The notes under the pieces are model-generated. The model had not been told where the DNA came from, did not search any database, and saw nothing but the letters and a program-made list of their open reading frames with translations. A DNA stretch of 64,000 bases from Dipylidium caninum (lineage: Eukaryota > Platyhelminthes > Cestoda > Cyclophyllidea > Dipylidiidae): positions 62,001 through 126,000 of the forward strand of contig QEYB01001329.1 in the NCBI GenBank assembly GCA_017562135.1, written 5' to 3'. Shown here piece after piece: positions 32,761 to 43,544 of the stretch. Made by a program: the position numbers and the translations under genes. Numbering within the stretch: the first letter of the stretch is position 1; each line of letters starts with the position of its first letter.

Positions 32761-34149
32761 TTCGTCGCCGGCAAAGTAATGTTCTCGAAAGAGACGTGGA
32801 ATGCTTTTACCACGGTGCCGCATGTTATTTTGTCAAGTCACTGACCACTTCGCCTTTCTCTTTCTGCATCACCGCAGCAACGTGTGCTTGCAGGTGAATA
32901 TGAAGACTACATAAACACAACAATCAACGTCCGTCTCATCCGGATGGCATTCATACCCTATGAAATTACCCTCTTCATACTTCGCACCTCCCATTATCAC
33001 CTACTCGTTTCCACTCTGTTTACACTCATGCCAAATGGCGTCTCAGCAGATTTGCTTGCCAACAACAGGCTAATGTCCTCAACCCTTGAACTCCACTTTT
33101 CACTAACTACTTTGCGCGCCTGATCCTCCTTCGCCAGTTATTAACGCTGCCACGAATGCTAACAGGGAGTCTCATAGACGTATCGTCCAATGGAGGAAAA
33201 ATAAGGTAGTCACCCGTTGGTTCCTTCGTGCGAAGAGAATCTATCCAGTTCTTCAGCACACAGCTAAATGCGGAGACGGTGAAGAATGTTTGAATTCGGC
33301 GATATGAATTTCAGCAGGAAGGTGTTTTGGAGGTCATCCTGGCTTGCTGCACTTCTCGCAAACTCGAAATTCGTCTGACCCCCATCCTTGGCGCCATTTG
33401 GCCTGAGAGGAGATGATAATCGGAAGTGGCATTTGCGAATGAAAATTGGGAAGCGGGTTGGAGTCCAAAGCGGCATTATTGTGCAGAAAGCGATTTTGCA
33501 TGTGTCGAAGGCGCCCGCTTGCAACGTCATCTGAATCTACCTTTTTCATTCCTCACATCTCCCCTAGTCAGCACCTCTTCACTCACCTTTCGTCATTACT
33601 TTTGTTCTCACGACGATCCCCTCAATCGTCGCTTGCACGATATCGTTTTGTACACAAACTTGGTATGATAATATTCGCAAAGTAGGCCCTCAGTCCTCTG
33701 CCAAAAGCTTTCTTATTCTTCTACTTCAATCAGCGAATCCGAGAGCATTTACAGGTGTCGAAATTATTGACAGCGGCTTCCTTCAACTGGCCCACAAGTG
33801 AGCTGGTATGCTAGCCGAAGAAGGCGATGTGAAAGGAAAATTGGCACAGATAATGATGAATGTCTTAGTCTTTTTTTTCCGGGTTCTTTCTCTGCTCATC
33901 TGTGACTCCGTCTGTTCACATTGGAGAGACGTCTCGACCAGCGTGAGAAATGTACTTCTTCAGTGCATGTAAAAGAATGGGTACGCAGACAAAGTCCTGG
34001 CATGGGCACCGAGTGCTGGAGGCAGATGTGCTGGCGACTCGAAGGTGTCGAGTAATGCGAATGGACTTGTGCACCTCCTTCTGTGTGGTTCTTCTTTGGA
34101 GCACCTCTCATTGTTCACTCGCAATCTGTGGCAGTGAAGAACAACACGA
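32761..34149. other. Arm 1 segment with short frames conserved in arm 2
   Basis: Plus frame 32,884-33,123 (79 aa) and overlapping minus frames 33,264-33,530 (88 aa) and 33,334-33,549 (71 aa, ending SDEFRVCEKCSKPG) are identical in arm 2. Identity between arms this recent gives no selection signal, so I call none of them. Confidence 0.35.
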
Positions 34150-34173
34150 AGAATTCTGAGAGCAGGCGTAATC

Positions 34174-35060
34174 TTGAGTTGGGTGGTTAAACAGGCAGGG
34201 GCCGCTATCATCTTCGTTCAATTCGAGCTCATCAACGGGGAAATCACCGGGCTTGCAAATCTCCGGTCCTGGACGCTGTTTACTTTGTCCTGTGTGGAAG
34301 TCACACACGCATACACTCGTGAGACCGCAACCCACTGGCCCTCCCACAATTCTCCTCCATTTCTGCCACCGAGTGATAAGCGGTCTACAAGGCTGGATCA
34401 GAAAAAGATAACAACAACCTGATGTGGCATTCGGACGTAAAAAAATTGAACTCCATCAAAGATGAGAATGTCCAACTCATGAGGGAAGAAAGTAAACACG
34501 AGGTGGTGTAAACGTGGTCGATTGGATTTCAGCTCACTGGAATGTGACAAATGGCGATCAGGTGGATTCGGCAGATGATGCGTTGTGGGAGGAAAAGTAA
34601 TGCGCAGTTGCCAAAACGAGGTCTTAGCAACAATTCGGGTCAGGATTATTCTGGTGCAAATCCAAAGATTGCTTTGTTCTTCGTTGGTTACCTGATGTTA
34701 GAGTAAATAATATGCTGAAGTGAGAGTGGGTTGGGATTGGTGGTCGCAACTTCACCCATTAGCCCAAATCGGCGGTGCCTCGTGCTCTCTCGCCTCTCTC
34801 CTGATTTTGAGACCTTCTTCCCCGACGCAATAGGACTTTTGCCGGTTATGACGCTTGGAGGAGTTGCAGACAGGCAATGAGAGGCCAAGGAATAGTTTCA
34901 AATAAATGCCACGTATCATATGAGGCGTAATTTCACTTCACCCAACACGCGCAAATGTATATGATGACGACGGAATTATTTTATTGCTGGGGAATCTAAA
35001 CCTCGTCGTCTGACAGTTAACGAACTGGCGACGTCATGAAGGCGTAGCTAACGTGTTATC
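34174..35060 (+). pseudogene. Second, diverged gene X fragment (F3b)
   Basis: In plus-strand order it repeats gene X exons: VKQAGAAIIFVQFEL (gene X VKQAQTSSSFVHFEV), VEVTHAYTRETATHW (VEVARAYTREAANHW), a coiled-coil piece NSIKDENVQLMREESKHEV (RTEDDNLQLKEEVSEHEV), then ERPRNSFK (GRPRFDFK) and GVISLHPT. Stops interrupt it (for example after FK). It is inverted relative to gene X of the same arm, so arm 1 carries two gene X copies head to head. Most of it lies in the 844 bp missing from arm 2. Confidence 0.55.
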
Positions 35061-35116
35061 GTGTCAAAAGTTGAAGTCACTGGTTTAGAAGGGCTGCTAG
35101 AGTGAAGGGAAGTGGG
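34273..35116 (+). other. 844-bp segment present only in arm 1
   Basis: Arm 2 joins the equivalents of CAAATCTCCGGTCCTG and TTCTGCCCTTGTGAAG directly near 54,735. The segment covers the coiled-coil and following exons of F3b. The segment is collinear with the F3b pseudogene on both sides, so a deletion in arm 2 is more likely than an insertion here. No terminal repeats or target duplication are visible. Confidence 0.8.
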
Positions 35117-35850
35117 TTCTGCCCTTGTGAAGCTGCCACTTCGGGCAGTAACACGACCTTACTCTTCGTTAGAAATGCGGCACGACAGATTTCATTTCCG
35201 ACATCTGAGGAGTGACAATTGCTAGATTGAAGGAAGCCAATATTCTGTACGAAGTTTGAAAACATGTGAGACAGTTTTTGGCAGAAAGAACACAATACAC
35301 TCGATGCAACACGCCTTTCACGTCTCGTCATGGCTACCAAGTTGCTTTCATTAAGACTAGGAAGATTGCGAACCATATTTATTTGTGATCCATATTTATT
35401 TTGAGGAGCAGAAGTCGTTTGACATGGAGTTTTGAGATTTAGAAATGCGGCGGAAAGCTCGGCATTATCATCTCAGAGCGTTGACGCATTGCGAGAAAAT
35501 CCAACCCGTCAGCCATTCCTCCACCTGTACGAGGAAGTTCTCAACGTACAGGCGCGACCGCTTGCTTGAGATCGCTTCCGCTCTCTTTCCCTTCTCAATG
35601 CTCCACTTTTACGGTCGGAGTTTGTGACTGTTGAGGACGGTATTTGAGGTCCGAGACTTTCCTCAATGCCATTTTCACCCATTGACGCTTGTCAAACCGT
35701 GTTTTAGATGATCCACTGCCGCACTGAACTGCGCCTCAGGCCTTAGAAAGCCCTCTCTTCTGCGTCCTATCTGAACCAACCGCTCCTGTCTATTTCTATT
35801 ATTTGCGGTCGTAGTAGGTCTTTCGTGCTGCTCAAACTACTCTCCTCAGC

Positions 35851-36090
35851 TCGTGAACGAGCTGAAGGGTAACAGCATACACTTCTATATCGACAGGGGG
35901 GATAGGGGGAGGGTCCAAGTGTGGAACGTGGTGTCACGCCATAGCAAATGGCTGCTTGGGGTAGGAAGTTTAGTAGCTCACATGGGCCAATCGCACTGAT
36001 TCACGCAGGTTCGTGAGCTACACCTCCGAGAAGTAGGCACTGAATTCACTGTGTGGACGAGCAACGGTAGGTAATTGGGGGCAGGCAGGA
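35851..36090 (+). repeat. Repeat R, copy 1 (240 bp)
   Basis: Matches 37,881-38,146 at about 95% except for a 27-bp segment missing here. It begins with the palindrome AGCTCGTGAACGAGCT (35,849 onward) and ends GGGGGCAGGCAGG. It is much better conserved than the F6 sequence that travels with it. Confidence 0.85.
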
Positions 36091-36142
36091 GTTAGAAGTT
36101 AGAAAGCTGTGCTTTTTCTTCAGGTTTCTTGAGCAGAGGAAG

Positions 36143-36454
36143 TTGGGAGGGTGGAGTGGAAGCTGTACAGCCAGCACTTTATCTGCTTTCAGTGAATCCT
36201 CTGCAACCAGCGTTTCTGCACCAGTAAGCATGGATTGCAGCATGGAACGACAGGATGAAAAGTACCGTTTCCAGGGACTTACTGGTGGGATTCGAGGAAA
36301 GTGTCCCACTGTCTGGGTCAGCTTCTTTCGATTGCGACTCAAGCTGTCCAAAGTAGCGGCACTTGAAAATGCAGAGGGTGGAGACCAGCCGTCATCTTCC
36401 AACGGTGTGAGAGCTGACGACAACACTAGTCAACTGTGCCTGGATGTCAGCTGA
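36143..36454 (+). CDS. F5 frame, 103 aa (gene X last-exon relative)
   Basis: The stretch TSVSAPVSMDCSMERQDEK aligns with DSIFVPLSTECSKKEAAGR of the gene X last exon with the same spacing, so this is a diverged copy in frame. The frame then runs past the gene X stop position for about 35 residues into the GTTGACTAGTG block shared by all F5 copies. The mirror at 53,397-53,708 is identical. No start can be justified; the GTG at 36,143 is only the first in-frame candidate. Likely a gene fragment. Confidence 0.35.
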   Translation: MGGWSGSCTASTLSAFSESSATSVSAPVSMDCSMERQDEKYRFQGLTGGIRGKCPTVWVSFFRLRLKLSKVAALENAEGGDQPSSSNGVRADDNTSQLCLDVS

Positions 36455-37324
36455 CGAAGTCCATTCACGGCTGACATCTTCTCGATGAAACTGCGCTTGC
36501 TACGTGGACAGGAGTAGAGTCGACATACCAACATATGTGAGACAGTGGAAAACGCGATTCTGCTACATTCTCGATACAATGCGCCTTCCAAGTTGCTTTC
36601 ATTAAGACTTGGGAGACTGCGGTGTGCACAGAGCTCGTGGTCCATATGCACGATAAATGATATTTATTTGAGAATGAGAAGTCGTTTGCTATGGGGTCTG
36701 GATCTTGTGAAACGCGGTGGAAGGCTCGGCATCCTCATCTCAAAGCGTTGAGGGTCGTGTCTGGGATTTGAGAGATAGGTTAACACAATTCACGCTTGAC
36801 ATCCATGTGGATAGATGTCTTCAGTCGAAGCGTATGTTGAAGTTCTTTGAGGTTGCTTCCGCTCTTTTCCCTTCTTAACTCACAGCTTCGCCTTTACGCT
36901 CAGAAGCAAGGGGACTTCGGCATGAAGCTCTCGCCGTTGTTGTCGAAGTGTGTGACTGTCACTGTTACGTTTACACCGTGGTCACCCATTGACGCTTGTC
37001 AAACGGTGCCCGGCCTCAAACTCGTTGCTCTTAGGCAACCGCTAATTCTCTCTACTTTCGTGTGCGTTTTGGGGGCGCAGAAGATTCGGAGGCGAGGCCC
37101 GAAAGCAGTTGCAGGCTTCTTTCCCTTACCCCACCATTCTCCTCAACCTTACTGGACCCCACGCCCCAAGACCATTTGAATCGATTTCCTAACCCAGTGC
37201 CCATTCCCTATTCCTCTTCTCTGACTTGTAAATCTCACGGTAGCCACCAAAATGTCATGCCTGGCAAACAGAAGGCGAAGGGGAGAACAAATGCTTGCAA
37301 TTAGGGTGAAGGGACGAAGGAATT

Positions 37325-37650
37325 GTGGAATTAACACTAAATAGCTGTGTCACCTGCAATGGGATTTGTCTCAGTTGTTTTTCTTCGTCTTCTCATTTCC
37401 TCCTTCTCTATCTTCGTTTCTATCTGCGTCATCCAACACTCTCTCGCACGTATTTGTTTGGCAAACCACAACAAAACAAGTGCAGACAAAACTGGACGAG
37501 GAGTCACGAGAGGGTAGAGAAGGAAAGACAAGAGTAGAGGAGACAGAAGTGCAAGTTGAACGTGGCAAACCTTGCGAGAAGCCGTTTTTCTATTGCCGAC
37601 ACAATCTCGGTATTATAGTTTCACAACACTCCCCATATCTGCGTTAAGCG
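37325..37650 (+). repeat. F7 element, copy 1
   Basis: LSRTYLFGKPQQNKCR encoded here aligns with LSRMFSLSKPQENKCR encoded on the minus strand at 38.97 kb; at DNA level TCTCTCGCACGTATTTGTTT against TCTCTCGTATGTTTTCTCTA. The two copies point towards each other and flank repeat R copy 2. Confidence 0.5.
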
Positions 37651-37880
37651 GCTAAGTAAGCGGTTGTTGCAGTGGAGTGTAGGCTAAAACGGAGGTGTGA
37701 ATTGTGCGGTAGGCGGAAGGACTACCGAAATGTACGGTTACTTATTTAGGTCGTAGTAGTTATCCTCCCCTGCTTGCTCTTCGGACAATTGTGGAGCTTC
37801 CAGCAAGACCGTCATGAGTTGCTGCTTTTGCTCAGACTGAAGTTGTTCTTGTTGTGATTGTTATGACTCCGCCTTCTTGT

Positions 37881-38146
37881 TCGTGAACGAGCTGAAGGGT
37901 AACAGCATACACTTCTATATCGACAGGGGGATAGGGGGAGGGTCCAAGTGTGGAACGTGACGTCACGTCATGGCAAATGGCTGCTTGGGGTAGGAAGCTT
38001 AGTAGCTCACATAGGCCAATCGCACTGATTCACTTGTAGTGAAATGGTTCGGGTGCCGCACGCAGGTTCGTGAGCTACACCTCCGAGAAGTAGGCACTGA
38101 ATTCACTGTGTGGACGAGTAACGGTAGGTAATTGGGGGCAGGCAGG
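37881..38146 (+). repeat. Repeat R, copy 2 (266 bp)
   Basis: Direct repeat of 35,851-36,090, start to start 2,030 bp apart, with an additional internal 27 bp (GTAGTGAAATGGTTCGGGTG region). Contains the perfect palindrome described next. Confidence 0.85.
37955..37968 (+). promoter_or_regulatory. CRE-like 14-bp palindrome
   Basis: ACGTGACGTCACGT is a perfect palindrome containing TGACGTCA, the consensus cAMP-response element bound by CREB/ATF bZIP proteins. Mirror at 51,881-51,894. Repeat R copy 1 has a mutated version (ACGTGGTGTCACGC), so only copy 2 keeps the full site. The nearest downstream frame is 38,174-38,608. Function is inference from the motif. Confidence 0.4.
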
Positions 38147-38173
38147 GGGTGACAAAGGCTACACCGCGTCGAC

Positions 38174-38608
38174 TTGATTGGTGGCAATGGCAGTGATTCA
38201 AGTCTTAGTTCAACATCCGGCAAGAAGGCGGAGCAAATGGCTGGGATGATGATTGAAGGGCGGCAGAGAAAGGCAGAAAATTGTAAATGCAGTGGTGAAA
38301 GTGAAAGGGAACAACTTCAAAATCGACGTGAATTACTTTTTCGTTTTGCATACAGTGAAGAGGCAGATCTCCGTGAACTACCAATTGAAGGGAAAAGCAG
38401 CCTCGAGTTGATGGAAGGAAGACGATCTGATTTCCCTCGTTTCAGCGCGGGGTTGCCAAGCCAAACATGCTGGACCGACACTGGCCAGACGGCCTGCGCG
38501 ACGCGACCCGAAGTGCGAGGCTACACGCGCTGCTGTTATTGCGCACCACATGTCCAAGAAAATCTCCAACCCACGTGGCAGGTAATTGAGAATATTCTTG
38601 ATCAATAA
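38174..38608 (+). CDS. 144-aa open frame, unidentified
   Basis: Open from 38,174 (TTG; the first ATG is 25 codons later) to TAA 38,606-38,608. The first half is polar and charged (GKKAEQMAGMMIEGRQRKAE, ESEREQLQNRRELLFRF), the second is Cys-containing (SQTCWTDTGQTACATR, RCCYCAPHVQENLQP). Arm 2 has four instead of five bases at 51,509-51,512, which breaks the frame about midway. It begins 28 bp after repeat R copy 2. The opposite strand is also largely open, so coding strand is uncertain. Confidence 0.33.
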   Translation: MIGGNGSDSSLSSTSGKKAEQMAGMMIEGRQRKAENCKCSGESEREQLQNRRELLFRFAYSEEADLRELPIEGKSSLELMEGRRSDFPRFSAGLPSQTCWTDTGQTACATRPEVRGYTRCCYCAPHVQENLQPTWQVIENILDQ

Positions 38609-38776
38609 ATGGGGATGATAAATGCATTATTGACGCATGAGTGCTGCCGAGATGAGGTTGCGTAGTGACGAAAGGACGACAATCGCCCTCCTCTGTCTCT
38701 TCGCCTTCAACATCTTCTTGCTGCAATACACTCTGTCATCCAAACTCAATCCGCCATGCTTCGTGTGACACAGCAC

Positions 38777-39112
38777 CTACCCCGAGGTATGAAGCTTCGC
38801 TGTGGAAATGGCAAAAGCCACCCTTAACATCATTATCATCATCACAACTTCTGTCAATTGGCTTGGTGTTTCAGATGGATGACTCTGTGTAAAAGTTGAG
38901 GGGCTGCCCAGGGAGTAGGAAGGAAGAGTCATACAGTTAAGACCAAGTGAGAATTCGAGCAAACCGAGCCTCCTGCACTTATTTTCCTGTGGCTTGCTTA
39001 GAGAAAACATACGAGAGAGCTTTGAGCGGCGTAAAGGAAAGCGGAGGGGGAAACAGCGCAATTGACAGATCAAAGGAAAGCAACTGAGGACACGATTTAA
39101 TCCCGTTACAGC
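38777..39112 (-). repeat. F7 element, copy 2
   Basis: Minus-strand partner of 37,325-37,650 (see that entry). It continues to the inner edge of arm 1. A 122-aa minus-strand frame covers it and extends into the spacer, while the arm 2 version (50,727-51,074) gives 115 aa with the same C terminus. Confidence 0.5.
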
Positions 39113-40299
39113 AACAAAAAAGTTAATCCTGCTTTTAACTTTCACGCGTGAGGACCATTGCTTTGGTCAGCTCTCCCGTCCATAATAGGTGGGTAATTTG
39201 TCAAAAGACAAATTACCTCAAAGAGGTGACTACTAAGCTAGTGTGAGGATTCCCTGTTTACCTAGTAAAGAAGAGCACTTCTTAACGAAAATGTCCGTTC
39301 CTTATACGCTGCTGGCATTTGGAAGGCCAGCGAGTTGGACGCTTCCGGAGTCGCCGTCTGAGTTTCGTAGTCGGTGTGGTGACGGAAGATGCTATGGCAG
39401 CTGACAGGTAGGAGACGGAAAAAGTCTGCCCCAGCTGCCGGCTACGACAGAGGCCCGAGTTGTGACTCAATGTTGTGATCACCTTTGGGCGACGCAAGAG
39501 TCACCTGAATCGGCGGGAGTCAACGAGTACACTTTCTAGCTTCTCTAGCGGTCAACGTCTCCCAACTCCCCTTGCTTTTATCTTTTTTCCTTCACTCCCA
39601 TACGGGTTATTCTTCTAGCAAAAATATCCCAACCACTGGTTAGAGTACCGCAAAGAAAGAAAGAAAGAAAGAAAGCAAGGAAGGAAGGGGCCGTTGACTC
39701 CAAATGAAATTATCCGATGACGCTCTACTTATCTCTGTTTGAGTAGCGCGCAGCGACTCGCTGATTAGCAATTGCGCATTAAAAGCGGTATGTTGAGCTT
39801 CTCGTGAAGGAGTTGAGCGATCAAATAACCTGTGGAGGACGTGGCGCGGGGAGAAATAAGTAGGCAAGGCTATTTTTTCGGGAGAGGGAGAGAAGGAAAC
39901 AAGCAGAAGTCTTCCCTCCGTGCTTTAAGCGCACCTCGTCTCCTGTACCCTCCCCGCCCCAACACCTGCCCCAACACTCCTCATTTCTGACAGGCCTGTC
40001 ACCAGAACGTCTTGATTCCCAGGGGAGCACGCAATCAGAGCTGGTTCTACCCTCTAAAGCCTTTGCTCAAAACCTACCACATGCCACATTCGAGGTTTCG
40101 CTCGCCGTAACGCTGTCTGAATTCCCCCTGCTAGTGAATCCCCTTGGGAAACGACGACCGTTAGGCAAGTAGCAGAGAGTTGGAACGATGTTGGCCGACA
40201 TTTTTAAACCAGTTAACAATGCATGCCTTTCCCGGTGATGAGGTTGTAACACCCACCAGGGGGCGTTGATCACCCCTAAGCAGTCACTTTGATGAAGTA
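39113..40299. other. Spacer start; no gene supported
   Basis: Single-copy sequence with short frames only and an AAAG microsatellite at 39,652-39,675. Confidence 0.4.
39652..39675 (+). repeat. (AAAG)n microsatellite
   Basis: Six AAAG units followed by AAGG units. Confidence 0.9.
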
Positions 40300-40545
40300 G
40301 TGAGTTTGTCTGCCGTCACGAAACGCGTCAGGGAACACACAAATATGCGAGCGTGTTTATCATCCGTATCGGCACACAACCTTTCAACCTTCATGACCAA
40401 ATACAGAAAACTGTATGATTATTCGACTCACCATCGCTACCATCGGCGTCGTCGTCATCACCATCATTCCTTCGTATTTGAGAGATCCTTAAAGGCTTTT
40501 CAACACTCCAAATTGCCACTTTTGTTTGAAAGAGCGTACACTTAG
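40300..40545 (+). CDS. 81-aa open frame, His/Arg-rich, uncertain
   Basis: Contains a TKYRKLYDYSTHHRYH stretch followed by Arg and His runs encoded by a CGT/CAC-rich tract, then FERSLKAFQHSKLPLLFERA. The initiation codon would be a TTG. The low-complexity centre lowers confidence. It lies just upstream of a better coding-like tract on the same strand. Confidence 0.25.
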   Translation: MSLSAVTKRVREHTNMRACLSSVSAHNLSTFMTKYRKLYDYSTHHRYHRRRRHHHHSFVFERSLKAFQHSKLPLLFERAYT

Positions 40546-40557
40546 CCTGTATTAGGC

Positions 40558-41250
40558 ATGCGATATTTTTCGAGATTATCAGAAGCGGAAAGAAGTCGCG
40601 AGGAAGTCATTGAATCCGTTCGCAAGGATCACTTATCCAGAGGGTATTAAAATTGCGACAGCTATTTGCCTTCTTTGTTAATATACCACTGCTGATGCGC
40701 TTGAAGTGGACTTCGGAGACAATTTAATTCCCTGCAACCTTGGCGAAGAGGCGTGCGAACTATGGGAATAGTCTCCATGTACCACTAGCTAACCTCTACG
40801 ACGCCTACCTCCGTGAAATTGGTTTCAGCAGTTTACTTTATATCGAAACTGTATCGATAAATATGTGTCTTGACTGTGACCAGGTTACCGAGCTCAATTA
40901 TCGTGCAGATACGAGCTACAGTCCGGTGTAATCTCTTACATTTGACAGAGACGTGTCTGGCAGACCGCGAAGAGATGTTTGAGACTTCCCGCTTTTTTGC
41001 TAATTTAGAGGCTTTTTTGAAACAAGCAATCTCGAAAGAGAAACCGACTGTGCTTCAAGAAATCGACAGCAGATGGATCTCGGAATTCAGAGGGCAGCCG
41101 TTTCTGGTGACTGAAATACAGCTGTTTGTGGAGGTTTCGGTGTTGGAAAAACAACAGTTGTATAGAATGAGCGTTTTTAAGTTTAGGGCGGTCCAAGAAG
41201 ATTTTTACGAAAGACACGACAGTGTGGATTTTCATTTAAGCGGACTATAA
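40558..41250 (+). pseudogene. Coding-like tract, unidentified gene with breaks
   Basis: Four consecutive protein-like stretches on the plus strand: an ATG frame at about 40,558-40,653 (SRLSEAERSREEVIESVRKD), a second ending at about 40,771 (TADALEVDFGDNLIPCNLGE), a third at 40,740-40,931 (VPLANLYDAYLREIGFSSLL, CLDCDQ), and a fourth at 40,870-41,250 (REEMFETSRFFANLEAFLKQ, ISKEKPTVLQEIDSRWISEF) ending TAA. Codon use and residue balance look real across 690 bp, but frame changes and stops occur between stretches and no clear intron resolves them. I cannot name the family. A gene with small introns or a decayed gene both fit. Confidence 0.45.
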
Positions 41251-43544
41251 CGTGCTTTTGAAACCTGCCATGGAAAACCTAAAAGATAACCAAAAATAGC
41301 AAGCTTTTAGGGAGTGGTCGTCAACAGAGTTCAAGTTGTCTCACTTTGGTATTGACTCCCTGCCTCGAAAACCTCTCCCTTGCCGCTACTTTATGCCACT
41401 GGAAGGGCAAAATTAAAAGTGGACACGTTTTACAGATGGTTGTGACAGATACGCTGCCATGAGGGAACCTGCATACACAATGTGGTCGAGGAAAAGTCTT
41501 TGGTTCCGAAATATGGTGTAGTTGGAAGTCTATCACACAGCGCGTGATGCACTGTGATATAGATAACGAGGAGTTGGTGTGAGAGCAATAATAGCGTGGA
41601 TAGAAGGCAAGGGAGGTGGCTCCGTCTAACGCCGATAGAAGAGTGGTAGGCGCCATGTAGCCAAACAATCACATGGAAAGTGTTTATTCATCGATGAGTG
41701 ACAAATCAGACTGTTTTGGGACGCCCGATAGCAAAATTGGTGGGACCTCGGCAAAACGAACCACATGTGAGGATGAGGTGGCCATTTCAAACGGCTCTAT
41801 TTAAGCCAATGATTTTATAGAGATAGGCGTTCCTACTGCAGAGTGGCTGCTTGCAAGATCGCAGAAGTTAGTGTGAACTTGATGAGATTCTATACGCTAA
41901 CTCAATTAAGGTCAGGATGCTTGAAAAATAAAGTCGGAAATAGTTGACTTGATGGGTAATGAGCAGCCAATTAGAATCATTGATGATGGGGATCATGTAA
42001 AACAATCTCTCTTATAGCCGTTCGAACTGCCGATGAAACATGACTTTTGAACCTCGGAACATATCAAGCAGTGGACATAACCCAACAATAACCGATCAGG
42101 GTCCACCCACCACAGGGAGATGCTGGCTCCGCGACTCACATTCAATCGGCGAAGAAGGCGAGGCGGTCGGGAGACGAAAGACAACTGATGATCAAGGGGC
42201 GCAGGTAGCTAGTGGCTATGGCGCGGACAGCAGAGTGCAAGGAGACAGTGCGGGCAACGAGGAAGGTGAGAGGTAACACGTACACCTCGCCTTCCGTCTC
42301 TCCCTTCTGCCGACACTGTCCAGTAGACTACTTCCCAAAAGCCAAATTCAAAATTAGAGGGAGGTGAATCGCCATAGTTGTTGAGTTACTCTGTAGACGA
42401 AATCGAAGGGAGAAATAGCTGATAGCCCAGTAATATGGGATTCTCATTAATGTCAGGACACGGCGCCTTCCTATGAATCGCATTAAGAGCTGACATATTA
42501 GTCCGTCTGAGGAGGATATAGATACTCTTCGTGGTAAAACGAGGTCCACCGAGACCAATTCCGTCATCTACGCTTTTGATGGCAATTCAGCAGCTGAATA
42601 AATAATGCCGCGACAAAAAAGTTGGAAATTACACCAACTTCCTGTAGACGGTCAGGATCCACACGGGTAAGTTGGTTGGAAGAGAAAAAAAGAGAAGGAA
42701 ACAACCACCGCGTCTGCCAGGACTCATGGGAGGCAGACTATGGGCAATGGGATAGTCAACCCACCCCAACAAAATCCATCTACACCGGATCCGAGGAGGT
42801 GGCAGAGCTAGTCGAGGGGTGGTGAATAAAAAGCACTCTTCCGTAGGTACCTCCACACTTATCCATGGGCAGAACAACATCCTTAGTGTCATTATTATCG
42901 TTGATGAAGGTGAGAAAGAAGTTTTCGGGAAGGCTCCAATTCAGATGCATCCTCGTCGAATTCAGTTTCCCCACCTGCGCCTACTTAAATCGCACAGTGT
43001 TCATCTCGTCGTCGCAGGTCAAATTGGACTCGATGGCTGCAAGGGGAAAGGCATTATTTCTTCAGTCAATATTCTTACTGGCAACAGTATCGCGTTAAAG
43101 TAGACGTTTAAAGGCCTCTGGCTTTTGAACAAACCCCATTTTGGGGTCAAGGCTACAGATGAAAGCAGCCTCGTCCATGGGGAGTTGATGTGTCAACATA
43201 GAATCAAACTATTTAGAGAATTTTCGTCTGCTACTTCATTGTAAGGAAGGGACAAGAATAAGGCTGACATGAAAGACCTGACGTAAGATGAGTGGACGTC
43301 CGTGGGTTTAACGAATAACTAACTGGGAGGGTGAATAGGCGAATGGATAGAAGAATGGTTTACTGAATGAACAAAGACGATATTAGAGGGTTGAGAGGGT
43401 GGCAAAGGGGTGATGGAACCACGATGGATTGGCGGATGAAGGAATTAATGGGCCGAGTCGGTTCGAGGGGCATAAGCCTTGATCTTGTGAAAGAAGGGGG
43501 CAAGAAACAAATGGAAGAATGATTGCAAGTAGAACCGTGAACCG
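41251..43544. other. No gene supported
   Basis: Overlapping frames at 41,321-41,672 (minus, 115 and 80 aa) and at 42,622-43,103 on both strands. At 42.8-43.1 kb three frames are open at once, which gives no way to choose. No splice-supported model. Confidence 0.35.

Larger units (their letters stand above)
35250..37010 (+). repeat. F6 tandem duplication inside arm 1
   Basis: The stretch 35,250-35,720 matches 36,530-37,000: AGTTGCTTTCATTAAGACT, GAAGTCGTTTG, GGCGGAAAGCTCGGCAT against GGTGGAAGGCTCGGCAT, and CACCCATTGACGCTTGTCAAAC. Identity looks about 70-75%. Each F6 unit is followed by a copy of repeat R, so the duplicated unit is F6 plus R. Confidence 0.65.
29482..39112 (+). repeat. Large inverted duplication, arm 1 (about 9.6 kb)
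   Basis: Reads as the reverse complement of 50,739-59,541. Paired coordinates sum to about 89,851 in the inner part and about 89,007-89,028 in the outer part; the shift comes from an 844-bp segment present only here and a 22-bp segment only in arm 2. Identity looks about 99%, and many stretches of 200-330 bp are identical. The outer edge abuts the satellite, and the inner edge (CGGGATTTAATCCCGTTACAG side) passes into unique spacer. Confidence 0.95.

Noticed and set aside
35851..38146. Repeat R copies as long terminal repeats of a 2.3-kb retroelement
   Set aside because: The R copies can be trimmed to TG...CA ends, but no primer-binding site follows the first, no polypurine tract precedes the second on either strand, no target duplication is seen, and the flank F6 is duplicated with R, which indicates tandem duplication.
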